Source: Aureliella sp046290675 (GTDB lineage Bacteria; Planctomycetota; Planctomycetia; Pirellulales; Pirellulaceae). From it: a stretch of 64,000 bases of DNA. Each line of letters starts with the position of its first letter. Within the stretch, counting starts at the first letter, position 1. The stretch spans positions 1 through 64,000 of the forward strand of contig JBKAHA010000005.1 in NCBI GenBank assembly GCA_046290675.1, written 5' to 3'. Under the pieces are notes generated by a model that saw nothing but the letters and a program-made list of their open reading frames with translations, was not told the origin of the DNA and searched no databases. Made by a program: the position numbers and the translations under genes. This document shows, in pieces, positions 16,933 through 26,529 of the stretch.

Positions 16933-17577
16933 ATGAAACGAACGCCATACTTCGCACTGACCCTTATGTGGCTGCTTGCGGCCTCTTTTTCCTTGGTTGC
17001 CCAAGAGTCCGCGAAGGAATCGAAATGGGTAGATATGTTTGACGGCAAGTCACTCAAGGGTTGGAGAGTCAACGAGAACCCGGATTCATGGAAAGTAGAA
17101 GATGGCAAGCTGGTGTGCAAAGGACCTCGAGCACATTTGTTTTATGTAGGCAGTGATCGGCCATTTGAGAATTTCCATTTCAAGGCCGAGGTCATGACCA
17201 CAAAGGGAAGCAACTCGGGTATCTACTTCCATACTCGTTTTCAAGAATCGGGCTGGCCCAAATACGGATACGAATGTCAGGTCAACATCACGCACAAAGA
17301 CCCTAAAAAGTCGAGCGGCCTATATGCAGTGGAGGACGTTGCGGATCCTCCCGCGAAGGATGGTGAGTGGTATACACAGGAAATCATCGTTACAGGGAAG
17401 CGGATTCAACTGAAACTAGATGGCAAGACAATGGTTGATTACACGGAGCCCGACAACAAAGAAGCTTTCAGCAAAAGCTTTGAGCGTCGGCTTGGCAAAG
17501 GCACCATCGCACTGCAGGCTCACGATCCGGACAGCGTTGTCTATTTTCGCAACCTGAAGATCAAGCGTTTGCCATAG
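16933..17577 (+). CDS. Secreted DUF1080 (3-keto-disaccharide hydrolase-like) protein
   Basis: The 214-residue protein has a signal peptide cleaved near residue 23 (SLVAQ). A single DUF1080 domain, a concanavalin-like beta-sandwich very common in planctomycetes, fills the rest: WVDMFDGKSLKGWRV at the start, then FKAEVMTTKGSNSGIYFHTRF, YGYECQVN, GEWYTQEIIVTGKRIQLKLDGK, and IALQAHDPDSVVYFRNLKIK at the end. Some family members hydrolyse 3-keto sugars; activity here is inferred only. It stands alone after a strong terminator. A second, double-domain DUF1080 protein lies at 60418-61800. Confidence 0.9.
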   Translation: MKRTPYFALTLMWLLAASFSLVAQESAKESKWVDMFDGKSLKGWRVNENPDSWKVEDGKLVCKGPRAHLFYVGSDRPFENFHFKAEVMTTKGSNSGIYFHTRFQESGWPKYGYECQVNITHKDPKKSSGLYAVEDVADPPAKDGEWYTQEIIVTGKRIQLKLDGKTMVDYTEPDNKEAFSKSFERRLGKGTIALQAHDPDSVVYFRNLKIKRLP

Positions 17578-17874
17578 GCGCAAGCGTATTCCGCAGGATC
17601 AAGCGTATGCCGCTGGGTTTGCTGGTTGCCATGCGGCGCGTGCTACCAGGAAGTTGGTTCAGGCACAATTTGCTCGATTCTTCCATGGGGCAGCAAATTA
17701 TTTGGGCGAAGAGAAGTAGCCAGACGTAATTCTCTCAGCATTTCACCGGTTTTCTGAACTTGATCACGATTCGGCAGATAATGGCAGGTTGTATCTTCGC
17801 GGAGATTGCCAGCGATTTTTTCCACGTGTGGCTAACCACGGGTACATTTTGACAGGCTTGGGAGTGTCCGAGAT

Positions 17875-20226
17875 TTGATCAAGGCGAATCGATTTCAACC
17901 TTTGACCATTGTGCACCGCGCTTCGCGCGGTGCGAATCATCGCCGCTGGAGCCTTCTTTGTCTTCTTAGCTTGATGATCTGGCTCAGTGCTGTGGCTGTA
18001 GGATGCTCCGCACAGGAAGGGGCATCTGCAATTGAGCAGCCTATTGAGGCGTCTTCGGGTCCGATTCGATTGACAGTCGGCTTCGAAGGAAAACTGAAGC
18101 TTGGGCATGTATGTCCTCTTCGCATCGAGATCAGCCAGGAAGTTCGAGACGAAGCGCGAATGGTCCAAGCCTTCACTTCTGATGGCGATGGCGTCGCGAT
18201 CAAGTATCAGTTGCCACTAGAACCAGAGCCTAGTCTTTTTAACCGGGTGGTGTGGCTGCCGATCAAAGTTGGAAGGGCCAATGTTCCGGTACGCGTTCAA
18301 GTGCTTGATACGGTCGGAAGCGTCATTGCTGCGGATGAGGTTTCTGCGGAAGAGCTCGAGATTCTGGATTCTGATCAACCATTCGCGTTGGCGGTTGGTA
18401 GCTCAATGGGATTGGAGGAGCTCTTCCGACGAAATGCGGATGGGTCAGACTCCAATTTTTCCTACGCTCTCATTTCAGATCCCAGTCTCTTGCCGCCGAC
18501 CGCACGGGACTACAGCTCGTTTGATATCGTCATTTTGGCTTGCCAAGATCCCACGTTGATGCAGAGCATTGGGCCGCGTTGGGGTGCGATCGAGGCCTGG
18601 GTCGAAGCGGGGGGGGGATGCATTCTTTCGCTCAGTGAAGTTGTTGCCAAGGAACTGGAGCGTTCCGGCGACGACGCGGACGATGGACTATCGGTTCTTA
18701 AACGCCTACTGCCCGGTCCGGTTCAGGGCACCGGAGCCATCGCGGATCCCGGAGTATTGGAGTCGCTGGTCGCAAGAGCCACCGATGACCCCTTGGGGCG
18801 CTTTCAAGCGGCGCTCTTCGATGTCGAAGGCAGCTTGGATGGTGGTGCAGTCGATCTTGCGATGTCAGATACGTTGTCTCGAACGACTGCATGGTGGACT
18901 ACGAAGCCGATAGGGCAGGGTACCGTCCGCGTCGTTGCATCGGATTTGGATAGTGAAGCTTTCGACGAATGGGACGCAAGGAAGCTACTTTGGGAACGCT
19001 TGGTTGCTCCCTATTGGGAACGAGATTTACTTGAAAACAAACTGTCGCAAGAGGATAGCCGTGACAGCTCGTATCTTGGCTATAACGATCTCGTTGGACA
19101 GTTGCGCGCTTCGCTCGATCTGTTTGGGGGCATTCGCGAGGTATCCTTCAGCGAGATTGCGGCAATTCTGGTTGGCATTCTCACGTTGATTGGTCCACTC
19201 GATTACTTTTTGTCCGTCAAGTGGCTAAAACGCCCCGACTTGAGTTGGTACTTTGCGGGCAGCGTCCTGATGCTCGCGACAGTTGGGCTGACTTGGTATT
19301 GCCTATCTGTTCGTCCGAATGGTGTCCTCGTGAATTCTGTTCAAATTGTGGACATCGATTCGGAATCCGGAAAGTTGCGTGGAGCCATTTGGTCGCACGT
19401 ATACAGCGGTGTCGCTCGCAAAGTCGATTTGCAATCGGAGTTGACTGGAGACGTGAGCGGTCAACTGGGGACGACTTCGGAAGCAAGCCCTCCTCAGGAA
19501 GATACCGGTGTATTGCTGGATTGGCAGGGTTTGCCAGGGGGTGGTCTTGGAGGACTTAACGCCCAGTTGTCAACAGATCGAGGAATGCCCGAATACTCTG
19601 CGACGTTGACTTCACGAAACTCGAGCGTGCTGAATGAGGTTGGGATCGCGGCTGGCGGCACAAAATGTTTGTACGGAAGCTGGAATTCAAGCATTGCAAT
19701 CGATGGTGCTTTTCAGCTTTCTGAGCTACCTGGTGTGGATCAGCTCAGCGGCGAGTTTCGGAATCCCTTGAACGTCGATATCCGTGATGCTGTTCTTTTC
19801 TATCACAACTGGTTTTACCGTCTGAATAGTCGTATCCCGGCTGGTGATCGAGTTGTGATTGCTTCGGATACGATCCCCAAAGGGATAGCCCGAAAATTAA
19901 ACGAGCGAACGCTCGTGCAAGACAAGGTCGCGAGTACCAAATGGAATCCTGCTGATCGTGAATCCGTAGATCGACTGCTGGAGTTGATGATGTTTCACAA
20001 GGCCGCTTCAGGGCGAAATTACACTTCGTTGTATCACCGCTATCAGCCCCACGTAGACCACAGCAACCTGCTCTCAACAGAAACTGCATTCCTCGTCTGC
20101 CGGCTTGACGTGCCGCTTGCCAAAATCAAGGTGGCAGGTGTTGAAGAGGATTCCCTGGATGTAGAGCAGAAGCTGGACCGGACTTGGTGTCGGATCGCAA
20201 TCCCGATTGCAAAAAGAGATCGTTAG
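17875..20226 (+). CDS. Large membrane lipoprotein of unknown function, next to ABC ATPase
   Basis: The 783-residue protein has a basic N-terminus, a hydrophobic stretch (about 26-42) and a lipobox-like AVAVGC at residues 39-44. Residues about 60-160 are a beta-rich region. Residues about 170-390 resemble a Rossmann/GATase-like domain (FDIVILACQD, WVEAGGGCILSLSE, GQGTVRVVASDLDSEAF). Two membrane helices follow (about 424-474, EIAAILVGILTLIGPLDYFL and SVLMLATVGLTWYCLSV), then a long outer domain. Large membrane proteins of this layout often accompany GldA/NosF-type ABC ATPases in planctomycetes and Bacteroidetes; the next gene is such an ATPase. The proposed start is TTG at 17875; the first ATG (17974) would delete half of the signal segment. 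Confidence 0.75.
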   Translation: MIKANRFQPLTIVHRASRGANHRRWSLLCLLSLMIWLSAVAVGCSAQEGASAIEQPIEASSGPIRLTVGFEGKLKLGHVCPLRIEISQEVRDEARMVQAFTSDGDGVAIKYQLPLEPEPSLFNRVVWLPIKVGRANVPVRVQVLDTVGSVIAADEVSAEELEILDSDQPFALAVGSSMGLEELFRRNADGSDSNFSYALISDPSLLPPTARDYSSFDIVILACQDPTLMQSIGPRWGAIEAWVEAGGGCILSLSEVVAKELERSGDDADDGLSVLKRLLPGPVQGTGAIADPGVLESLVARATDDPLGRFQAALFDVEGSLDGGAVDLAMSDTLSRTTAWWTTKPIGQGTVRVVASDLDSEAFDEWDARKLLWERLVAPYWERDLLENKLSQEDSRDSSYLGYNDLVGQLRASLDLFGGIREVSFSEIAAILVGILTLIGPLDYFLSVKWLKRPDLSWYFAGSVLMLATVGLTWYCLSVRPNGVLVNSVQIVDIDSESGKLRGAIWSHVYSGVARKVDLQSELTGDVSGQLGTTSEASPPQEDTGVLLDWQGLPGGGLGGLNAQLSTDRGMPEYSATLTSRNSSVLNEVGIAAGGTKCLYGSWNSSIAIDGAFQLSELPGVDQLSGEFRNPLNVDIRDAVLFYHNWFYRLNSRIPAGDRVVIASDTIPKGIARKLNERTLVQDKVASTKWNPADRESVDRLLELMMFHKAASGRNYTSLYHRYQPHVDHSNLLSTETAFLVCRLDVPLAKIKVAGVEEDSLDVEQKLDRTWCRIAIPIAKRDR

Positions 20227-20324
20227 GCGGCATTCGTTGAAGCCACCGGACTCGTGTGTTTCGGTGTGTTCAAGGGTACCGGTGCCGTTGGTTGTAGAAT
20301 TAGCGTACGAAAGTTAACAGCCCA

Positions 20325-21266
20325 GTGATTAAGACGACCAACCTGACGAAGAAATACGGCGACATGTACGCCATTCGCGGAATTAATCTGGAGCTAGAGC
20401 AAGGGGATCTCTTCGGATTCATTGGTCCCAACGGTGCGGGTAAAACAACCACAATGCGAATTATCGCAACGCTGCTCACTCCGACCTATGGGGAAGCCTA
20501 TGTATGTGAGAACTCGATCTACACCGATCCAAAGGAGATTCGAAAGTTGGTCGGCTACATGCCTGACTTCTTTGGGGTCTACGATGATATGACGGTGATT
20601 GAGTATCTCGAGTTTTTTGCCGCTGCTTACAAGATTCAAGGTCCCGCACGGCGAGCACGTTGTGATGAAATGTTGGACATCGTCGACTTGGACTTCAAAC
20701 GCGATGCCTACGCAAACACACTTTCGCGTGGTCAAACTCAGCGTCTTGGCTTGGCTCGAGTCCTGTTGCACGATCCCCAAGTTCTCTTGTTGGATGAGCC
20801 ACTGTCCGGCTTGGACCCGCGTGCTCGGATCGAGATGCGAAACTTGCTCCGGAAACTTGGTCAAATGGGCAAAACGATTATTGTGAGTAGCCACATTCTG
20901 CCCGAGCTAGCGGACATATGTAACAAGGTTGGGATCATCAATCGGGGCGAAATGGGATTCAACTCCTCGATCGAAGAGTTAATTAAGACCGTGCGTCCGC
21001 AGACGATTCTCGAGATTGAAATATCTCCACCAGACAAGGCTGTTGAGGCGGCGAAATTACTAGAGCAGAGCGAACTGGTTTCTAGTGTGAATGTGCACGA
21101 AGAAGAATTCGTTGAAGTCATGTTGAATGAGGGCGAGTTTGATTACAGTTCGCTGGCAACCGAGCTCGTCAATTCAGGTCTCGCATTCAAACGTTTCGCC
21201 GAAAAAGAAACCAACCTAGAATCCGCTTTTATGGCCCTGACTAAGGCCTCGGGCGACAAGATGTAG
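20325..21266 (+). CDS. ABC transporter ATP-binding protein
   Basis: The 313-residue ATPase has the Walker A motif GPNGAGKTTT, a Q-loop region, the signature LSRGQTQRL (Arg in place of the usual Gly at the third place), Walker B VLLLDEPLSG and the switch segment IIVSSHILPEL. A ~90-residue C-terminal extension is typical of the GldA/NosF/CcmA-type exporters that work with ABC-2 permeases. It begins with GTG at 20325, 98 bases after the large membrane protein, and probably shares its transcript. No permease is adjacent; the ABC-2 permease at 57629-59266 is the only one in the window and may be its partner. Confidence 0.9.
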   Translation: MIKTTNLTKKYGDMYAIRGINLELEQGDLFGFIGPNGAGKTTTMRIIATLLTPTYGEAYVCENSIYTDPKEIRKLVGYMPDFFGVYDDMTVIEYLEFFAAAYKIQGPARRARCDEMLDIVDLDFKRDAYANTLSRGQTQRLGLARVLLHDPQVLLLDEPLSGLDPRARIEMRNLLRKLGQMGKTIIVSSHILPELADICNKVGIINRGEMGFNSSIEELIKTVRPQTILEIEISPPDKAVEAAKLLEQSELVSSVNVHEEEFVEVMLNEGEFDYSSLATELVNSGLAFKRFAEKETNLESAFMALTKASGDKM

Positions 21267-21319
21267 CGTTGGCTATGGAACCATTACGATCCGCGTCTGG
21301 CTGGTGTGACTACGATTTG

Positions 21320-22114
21320 CTAGTAGCGGGCCAGGTCTTTGGGGAATTCGAGGTTGAGCGCATCGGTAACCGATCGCGTATGCTCACATAAGAATGCCAA
21401 GTCGCTGCCAACGCCCACAAAACTCATGCCCTGTTCTATTCGTTGTTCGGCAATGTTGGCATTCATAGTGTGAATGCCAATAGGGGTGCCGACTTCCCGT
21501 CCGATACGCAGTGCGTCTTCGATATGCGATTCCACTTTTGCCGTCACCGGAAATGTCCCGTCTGGAGCACGCATCTGGAATCTGAGGTCGTGGGGGCCAA
21601 TGAAAATGGCGTCCACTCCTGGTAGTGAATAGATCTCGCGGGCGTTCGCAATACCCTGTGGGCTTTCGGTTTGTAGGATGACTAGGATCGAATCGTTCGC
21701 GCGCTGGTAGTACTCTTCCGCGGAGCAGTCGAAATTCAGATTGTGCATGCCACCACCGGCACTTCGATTGCCCACAGGCGGATATTTGGCAGCCGCAATG
21801 GCGGCCCTGGCCTGCTCGACCGTGTCGACCATTGGAATGACGATCCCGTACGCACCCGCATCGAGAGAGCGTTTGATCCACGCATGAGAACCGTCGGGAG
21901 GACGGATCAATGGAACGCACCCGGAGTCTGCGATTGCCGCGACGAGGGCGGCAGTTTCACGCATGTCATACGCAGAATGCTCGACGTCGAGCGTAAGCCA
22001 ATCGAATCCCGCCTTCGCCAGCACGCGAGTCGAATGGATGTGGCCAAGCGTAATCCATGTACCGATTGAAACTTGGCCTTTGCTTAGTTTTTCTTTGACG
22101 ATATTGCGGCGCAT
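21320..22114 (-). CDS. HpcH/HpaI-type class II aldolase
   Basis: Enzymes of this family cleave or form C-C bonds with pyruvate or glyoxylate-type substrates using a divalent metal. The protein of 264 residues has the family features ISIGTWITLG-like SIGTWITLGH, DWLTLDVEHSAYD (catalytic His), PLIRPPDGS, AGAYGIVIPMVDT, VILQTESPQG (metal Glu), IFIGPHDL (metal Asp) and GIHTMNAN. A substrate cannot be deduced; 2-keto-3-deoxy-sugar acids or 4-hydroxy-2-oxo acids are usual. The start at 22114 is favoured by AGGA about 11 bases upstream and a normal N-terminus; an in-frame codon at 22156 would add 14 residues. It follows the aminotransferase gene on the same strand. Confidence 0.88.
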   Translation of the reverse strand: MRRNIVKEKLSKGQVSIGTWITLGHIHSTRVLAKAGFDWLTLDVEHSAYDMRETAALVAAIADSGCVPLIRPPDGSHAWIKRSLDAGAYGIVIPMVDTVEQARAAIAAAKYPPVGNRSAGGGMHNLNFDCSAEEYYQRANDSILVILQTESPQGIANAREIYSLPGVDAIFIGPHDLRFQMRAPDGTFPVTAKVESHIEDALRIGREVGTPIGIHTMNANIAEQRIEQGMSFVGVGSDLAFLCEHTRSVTDALNLEFPKDLARY

Positions 22115-22169
22115 CTTGCAAAGATTCCTGGTTTCGAATTTGAGGGTGGACCGCATTCGAAAATGCGGC

Positions 22170-23282
22170 TTAAGCAGCGATCTTCTTCAAGATGTCGATT
22201 CCTTTTCCAATCATCTCGTCCGGTGCAGCGTAGGAAATTCGTATGTGCGTGTCGTGCTCGCTGAAGATCGCGCCTGGAATGATCAGCAAATCATGTTCGA
22301 TGGCTTTCGTAACAAATTCGGTGCCGGTGCCTTTGGGAACCTTGGGGAACAAGTAGAAAGCACCACCAGGTTCGGTGAACTCAAAGATGCCGTTCAGTCC
22401 ATCGATAAGCAAGTCGCGTTTGCGTCTATAGTCGGTCCGGTAGCCTGCCATTTCGACATCGAGAGCCGCGAGTCCAGCCCATTGCGCCGGTTGAGGCGCG
22501 CAGACGAAGGAGTACTGTTGCAGCTTGATCATCGTTTCGATGACTTCGTTGGGACCGTGAACCCATCCGACGCGCCAGCCTGTCATGGCATGACTTTTGG
22601 AAAACCCGTCGATGACGATTGTGTGCGGGTTGTAGTCGGCGGGGCTGATTAAGTCTCCGTCATAAACAAATTGGCTGTAAATTTCGTCAGACAGGAGAGC
22701 AATGTTGTGTTTCTCTGCCAGCTCGGCGAGTCCCTTTACTTCGGCGACCCCAGGGGTGACTCCAGTTGGATTCGAAGGAGAGTTGAAAATGATCATCTTC
22801 GTTTTAGAAGTGATTGCATCCTCGACTTTTTGCAGGTCGATTCCGAAGTCTGGGTATGTATTGATCATGACAGGGACGCCACCCGCCAATTTGACCAACG
22901 GGGGGTACATGACGAAGTATGGATCGAAAATGATGACTTCATCGCCCGGATCGACCAAGCTCATGATGGAGAGCATGAGGCCACCACTCGTGCCAGAGCT
23001 GACAAAAACGCTCCGGTCATCGTGCCCGTATCGAGCGTCCACATTTTCCTGCAACTTTGTACGCAGGGGGCCTATACCCTGCGAAGGGGAATAAGCATTT
23101 TTCCCGGCGTCAATCGCTTCGTGGCAGGCTTGCTTTACGGTATCTGGTACATCGAAATCAGGTTGACCGATGCTCAGATTAACAGGATTATCAAGTTTCG
23201 CAGCGAGGTCGAATACTTTTCGAATTCCGCTGCTATCGAAGCACTGGCTTCGGTTCGAAATCCAATTTCCTGGCGTACCCAT
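22170..23282 (-). CDS. Class I/II PLP-dependent aminotransferase
   Basis: The 370-residue protein belongs to the aspartate-aminotransferase superfamily, fold type I. It has NLSIGQPDFDVPD near the N-terminus, YSPSQGIGPLR, the PLP phosphate region SSGTSGGLML, NSPSNPTG, DEIYSQFVYDG, the PLP-binding lysine in DGFSKSHAMTGWRVGW, and HIRISYAAPDE with the substrate-carboxylate arginine. The amino acid acted on cannot be fixed from sequence; aspartate, alanine or aromatic substrates are possible. It precedes the HpcH/HpaI aldolase in the same direction with a short gap, so a joint keto-acid pathway is possible. Confidence 0.92.
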   Translation of the reverse strand: MGTPGNWISNRSQCFDSSGIRKVFDLAAKLDNPVNLSIGQPDFDVPDTVKQACHEAIDAGKNAYSPSQGIGPLRTKLQENVDARYGHDDRSVFVSSGTSGGLMLSIMSLVDPGDEVIIFDPYFVMYPPLVKLAGGVPVMINTYPDFGIDLQKVEDAITSKTKMIIFNSPSNPTGVTPGVAEVKGLAELAEKHNIALLSDEIYSQFVYDGDLISPADYNPHTIVIDGFSKSHAMTGWRVGWVHGPNEVIETMIKLQQYSFVCAPQPAQWAGLAALDVEMAGYRTDYRRKRDLLIDGLNGIFEFTEPGGAFYLFPKVPKGTGTEFVTKAIEHDLLIIPGAIFSEHDTHIRISYAAPDEMIGKGIDILKKIAA

Positions 23283-23503
23283 ATTCGCGTTCCTTTACGG
23301 TCAATCTTTTCTACATTCAGCTTCTATTTCAGGGCGTCCGATTTGGTTGATACGGACGTAGCGTAATTCGCACGGAGTCCTGCCACGTTATCAGGGAACG
23401 GCAGACGCGCGTAGCCGGTGTGTCGTCCCGTGAGCGCGTAGCCCGTGAGAGAAGGGCCTCAAACGACAGCCAGTATTGGTAGGTGGATGCCAAGAGATGG
23501 TTG

Positions 23504-24499
23504 CTATTGAGCTGAACTACGCGTACCACGCGGAGACGCTCCAATGAGAACATCTTTGGGAAGCGGGCGGGCTGCCGAAAGGAACCCACGTGCAAACATG
23601 GTCGCTCTGACTTGGCGGAACTCTTCGAACGAATCCGGGTAGACCCAAGCCGTCACAACGGTTTCACTTGGATCTCTTGTCGCGAGCTCAAGGTTGAGCC
23701 TGCCGCCGCCGGATAACGACTCTTGGACCGATTCCGAGACAGCTGCATCCGTAGGGGTGAGTTCGAATCGGTCCAGCTCGAAACCACCTGGAACAGCTTG
23801 CATCCTGTACTGCATCAAAAAACCACCGATAGGGCCCAACGTATCGTCGATGACCTGCCGCGAACTTTTGCGCCTGACAGCAAGAGGAACTTGCTGCTTC
23901 AGTGTCGCCACTAGTCGGTCCCAAGGGATTAGGGTGACCCGGCCTCCTTTGAGCTGAATGTGGAGTTCCTTGGTGAAAACGGTCCGTGCCATCGGTGTTG
24001 GCAAGTGTTCGAGAACGACCGTGGGCCTTTCGGATGCTGCTTCTTTGGCGCCGATTTTCTTTGCCGTGGCCTCAATCTCCGTTTTAAGGTTATCCAGCTC
24101 AGCTTGTTTTTTCAGCAACTCTTGTTGCTCTTCGGTCAATTCGTTGATTAGGGCTTCATTGGTTTCCCGCGCAATCGCTACTTGTTGAAGTAGTTGGTCG
24201 CGTTCTGCTTTTCGATAGACTTTCTCTCGTTGGTAGCTCACCAACTGGGCTTGTTGGTTTTGCAGTGAAGCTTGAAGCGCATTGGTCTCTTGTTTGGCCT
24301 CTTTGATATGTTGAGGCGTCTCGCTTTGTACCGACTTCTGGCTATGGGCGATGGCTTCAGCCTTGGTCTTTGTTCCGACCACAACCACAAGGATGATCAA
24401 GATCCCCACTAAGTTGGCGGTTGTATCGAGAAACGAATCTTGTCCAACGGCAAAGTCCTGGCCATCGCGCCGACGATTTCGGCCGGGTGCTGAGCTCAT
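23504..24499 (-). CDS. ExbD/TolR-like membrane protein with coiled coil (third gene of ExbB-ExbD-ExbD operon)
   Basis: The 331-residue protein has an Arg-rich cytoplasmic start, then one membrane helix (about 24-43) in the ExbD-like context SFLDTTANLVGILIILVVVVG. Next comes a coiled coil of about 110 residues (about 50-165), rich in Gln/Glu/Leu. The C-terminal domain (about 185-320) has the strand pattern ELHIQLKGGRVTLIPWD and VVTAWVYPDSFEEFRQVRATMFARGF, which resembles the ExbD/TolR outer domain. No OmpA-type peptidoglycan-binding motif was seen. Its start overlaps the end of the 677-residue gene by 4 bases, so the two are translationally coupled. Confidence 0.78.
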   Translation of the reverse strand: MSSAPGRNRRRDGQDFAVGQDSFLDTTANLVGILIILVVVVGTKTKAEAIAHSQKSVQSETPQHIKEAKQETNALQASLQNQQAQLVSYQREKVYRKAERDQLLQQVAIARETNEALINELTEEQQELLKKQAELDNLKTEIEATAKKIGAKEAASERPTVVLEHLPTPMARTVFTKELHIQLKGGRVTLIPWDRLVATLKQQVPLAVRRKSSRQVIDDTLGPIGGFLMQYRMQAVPGGFELDRFELTPTDAAVSESVQESLSGGGRLNLELATRDPSETVVTAWVYPDSFEEFRQVRATMFARGFLSAARPLPKDVLIGASPRGTRSSAQ

Positions 24500-26529
24500 C
24501 GTCGTACTCCTCGGGGAACCGCTGGGCGAGTTGCGGTATTCGAAGCGCGGCGGCGAATCTCAAGACCGCTGCCTTCGAAGAGGTTCTTGAGTTGATTGAA
24601 TCTCCAGTCCGCCTCGGGGGCAACTTCCACGACCAGGACTGGTCGCCAGTAGCCGCCCGTTAATGCGATTCCCCAATTAGCGACTCGGTCCCGGATCTGC
24701 TTTGCTAGTTGATCAGCGCGTTGTTCGGGCGTTCCCTCGTAAGGTATAGACGAAGCTCTGCGTACATCGCCATCGTCTGGGAGGATGAGCCACCGGTCCT
24801 CGAGACATTGGAGCTGAATCGGCCGAACGACCGCAGTGCGGCTGCGTGATCGCGAATCGAGCGCCCAATTCGATCCCCGCTGACGTGCGAGAGGTCTGCT
24901 TCTTTCTGCGTTTTGTTGGCCTACTTGCATGCCAAGTGATGGCGCGCCGTTTTGTTCGGTTTGCGACTGTCCGTTGGAGCTTGGGACTTGCATTCCACTC
25001 ATGGAAGTACCGCTAGGACTCCCCGCAGCGGACCCCGACCCCCCGCTTCCGTTGGTTGTATTGCTGGCTGATTTTCCCGCTGTTGGCCCTTGGGCCTGTT
25101 GGTTTGGACCCGCTCCTTGGTTGCCCAATTCAGCAGAGCCATTTCGTCCGGTTCCGCCCTCTTGTCCGGACATGCCACTGTTGGAGTTTGCGTTTGCGAG
25201 TTCGTAGTCGTCACCCGGGCTGGAACGGCCTGGACCGCCCTGAAACGATCCGTTGGGGTTCCAGGTTGGTGAATTCTCTTCGATGGTATTCTCGTACAAA
25301 GTGGAGCTGCCCGACTGTCCACTGGAATTTCCTGTCGGTCTCGGCCCGGTTCGGCCTTGTTGGGCGTAATCTCCTTCAGGAGGTCGGCCGAACCCCGCGT
25401 TCCCAGTAGCTTCGTAAGGAACTTGATTGCTCCGGCCGCCTCCGCCAAAGTCAAATTGGCCGGAACCGTCGCCTGCGTGGTTTTCGAATCCGCCTCGTCG
25501 ATTCGAGTCTTGAACACGGCCACTTCTGTCGCTCGAGTATCCGTTTCCACCCGCCGCGAACCCCCGCGTTTCCCTGCCTCCCCCACCAGAGGCATAGCTA
25601 CCGAGTGGCGTCGAACTGGGCCAACCATATTTCTTCGGCATGGCCATAGCCAATGCCGTCTGCCGTTCCTTAGCCAAAGTGATTGCTTGGACGATCTTCT
25701 CTTGCAGTCCAATCTGTCCATCAGGGAATGCCAGTTCCATTTCTTCGTCGATCAATTCATAACCGAACTGGTCATCCCAACCACTCATCGCCGACCTGGC
25801 TAAGGCGTAAGTGCGAATTCCGCTGGGGCGCACTAAAAGCAGTGGGTACGCAGTTTCGGTGATGGCTCCGTTGCCCGGTTTGTATTCACTGCGTATCGCC
25901 CTGAGTGCTGCGTCCAGTGGGTTCCCGGGTCCATGAGGTGGTTCTAGGTCTTGGATGGTGAGCCGAACACCTTCCGGCTGGACGACCAATCCGTTCCTGT
26001 CGCATTCGATGTAGATTGGACGACGATGGGTTCCGTTGGGTCCGTCATAGGGAATCACGGCAAAAATCGGTTTGTCGCCATCTCCATTTTCGGGCACCTT
26101 GGCAAGCGTATCCAAGGCTTCGGCGAGCTGCTTTTCAAGTTCGCTTAAAGCTTCGTCGATTTCAGCCTGGTCTTCTTCGAGTTCTTCGCGGTCCGCCGCA
26201 ATCGCACTATTTTTGGTGAGCGTTTCTAACTCTTCGGTTAGCTCAATAATGTGTTCCTCGAAATGGGTTAGCGCGATGCGTTCCTTTTCGAGGTCGAGAG
26301 TCAGGTCGTCGAGCTGCTCACGAAAGTAGTCTTTCGCGTGATCGAGTACCGCTTCCTGTTCTTCGCGGGCTTCGATTGCTCGAGTCGCAACTTGTCGCGC
26401 CTCGGCTTGAGCACCGGAGACAACTAGCATCAAGATTAAGACTAGCGAGCCCATTGTGCAGAGCAGTACGGCGAGAAACGGAAAAAGGCTCGGCGATAGG
26501 TCGTCTCGTTTTCGCCGCCCACCGCTCAT
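24496..26529 (-). CDS. Large ExbD-like protein with duplicated outer domain and low-complexity linker
   Basis: The 677-residue protein starts MSGGRRKRDDLSPSLFPFLAVLLCTMG, an ExbD-like entry into one membrane helix (about 12-40). A coiled coil covers about 42-145. A first outer domain (about 150-280) contains RPIYIECDRNGLVVQPEG and YPLLLVRPSGIRTYALAR. A ~270-residue Gly/Ser/Asn/Gln-rich linker (about 305-575) follows. The C-terminal domain repeats the pattern: RPIQLQCLEDRWLILPDDG and RPVLVVEVAPEADWRFNQLKNLFEGSG. It overlaps both neighbours by 4 bases and sits between the ExbB-like and second ExbD-like genes. Function is unknown; an ion-gradient-driven envelope role is inferred from the gene set. 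Confidence 0.78.
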   Translation of the reverse strand: MSGGRRKRDDLSPSLFPFLAVLLCTMGSLVLILMLVVSGAQAEARQVATRAIEAREEQEAVLDHAKDYFREQLDDLTLDLEKERIALTHFEEHIIELTEELETLTKNSAIAADREELEEDQAEIDEALSELEKQLAEALDTLAKVPENGDGDKPIFAVIPYDGPNGTHRRPIYIECDRNGLVVQPEGVRLTIQDLEPPHGPGNPLDAALRAIRSEYKPGNGAITETAYPLLLVRPSGIRTYALARSAMSGWDDQFGYELIDEEMELAFPDGQIGLQEKIVQAITLAKERQTALAMAMPKKYGWPSSTPLGSYASGGGGRETRGFAAGGNGYSSDRSGRVQDSNRRGGFENHAGDGSGQFDFGGGGRSNQVPYEATGNAGFGRPPEGDYAQQGRTGPRPTGNSSGQSGSSTLYENTIEENSPTWNPNGSFQGGPGRSSPGDDYELANANSNSGMSGQEGGTGRNGSAELGNQGAGPNQQAQGPTAGKSASNTTNGSGGSGSAAGSPSGTSMSGMQVPSSNGQSQTEQNGAPSLGMQVGQQNAERSRPLARQRGSNWALDSRSRSRTAVVRPIQLQCLEDRWLILPDDGDVRRASSIPYEGTPEQRADQLAKQIRDRVANWGIALTGGYWRPVLVVEVAPEADWRFNQLKNLFEGSGLEIRRRASNTATRPAVPRGVRR

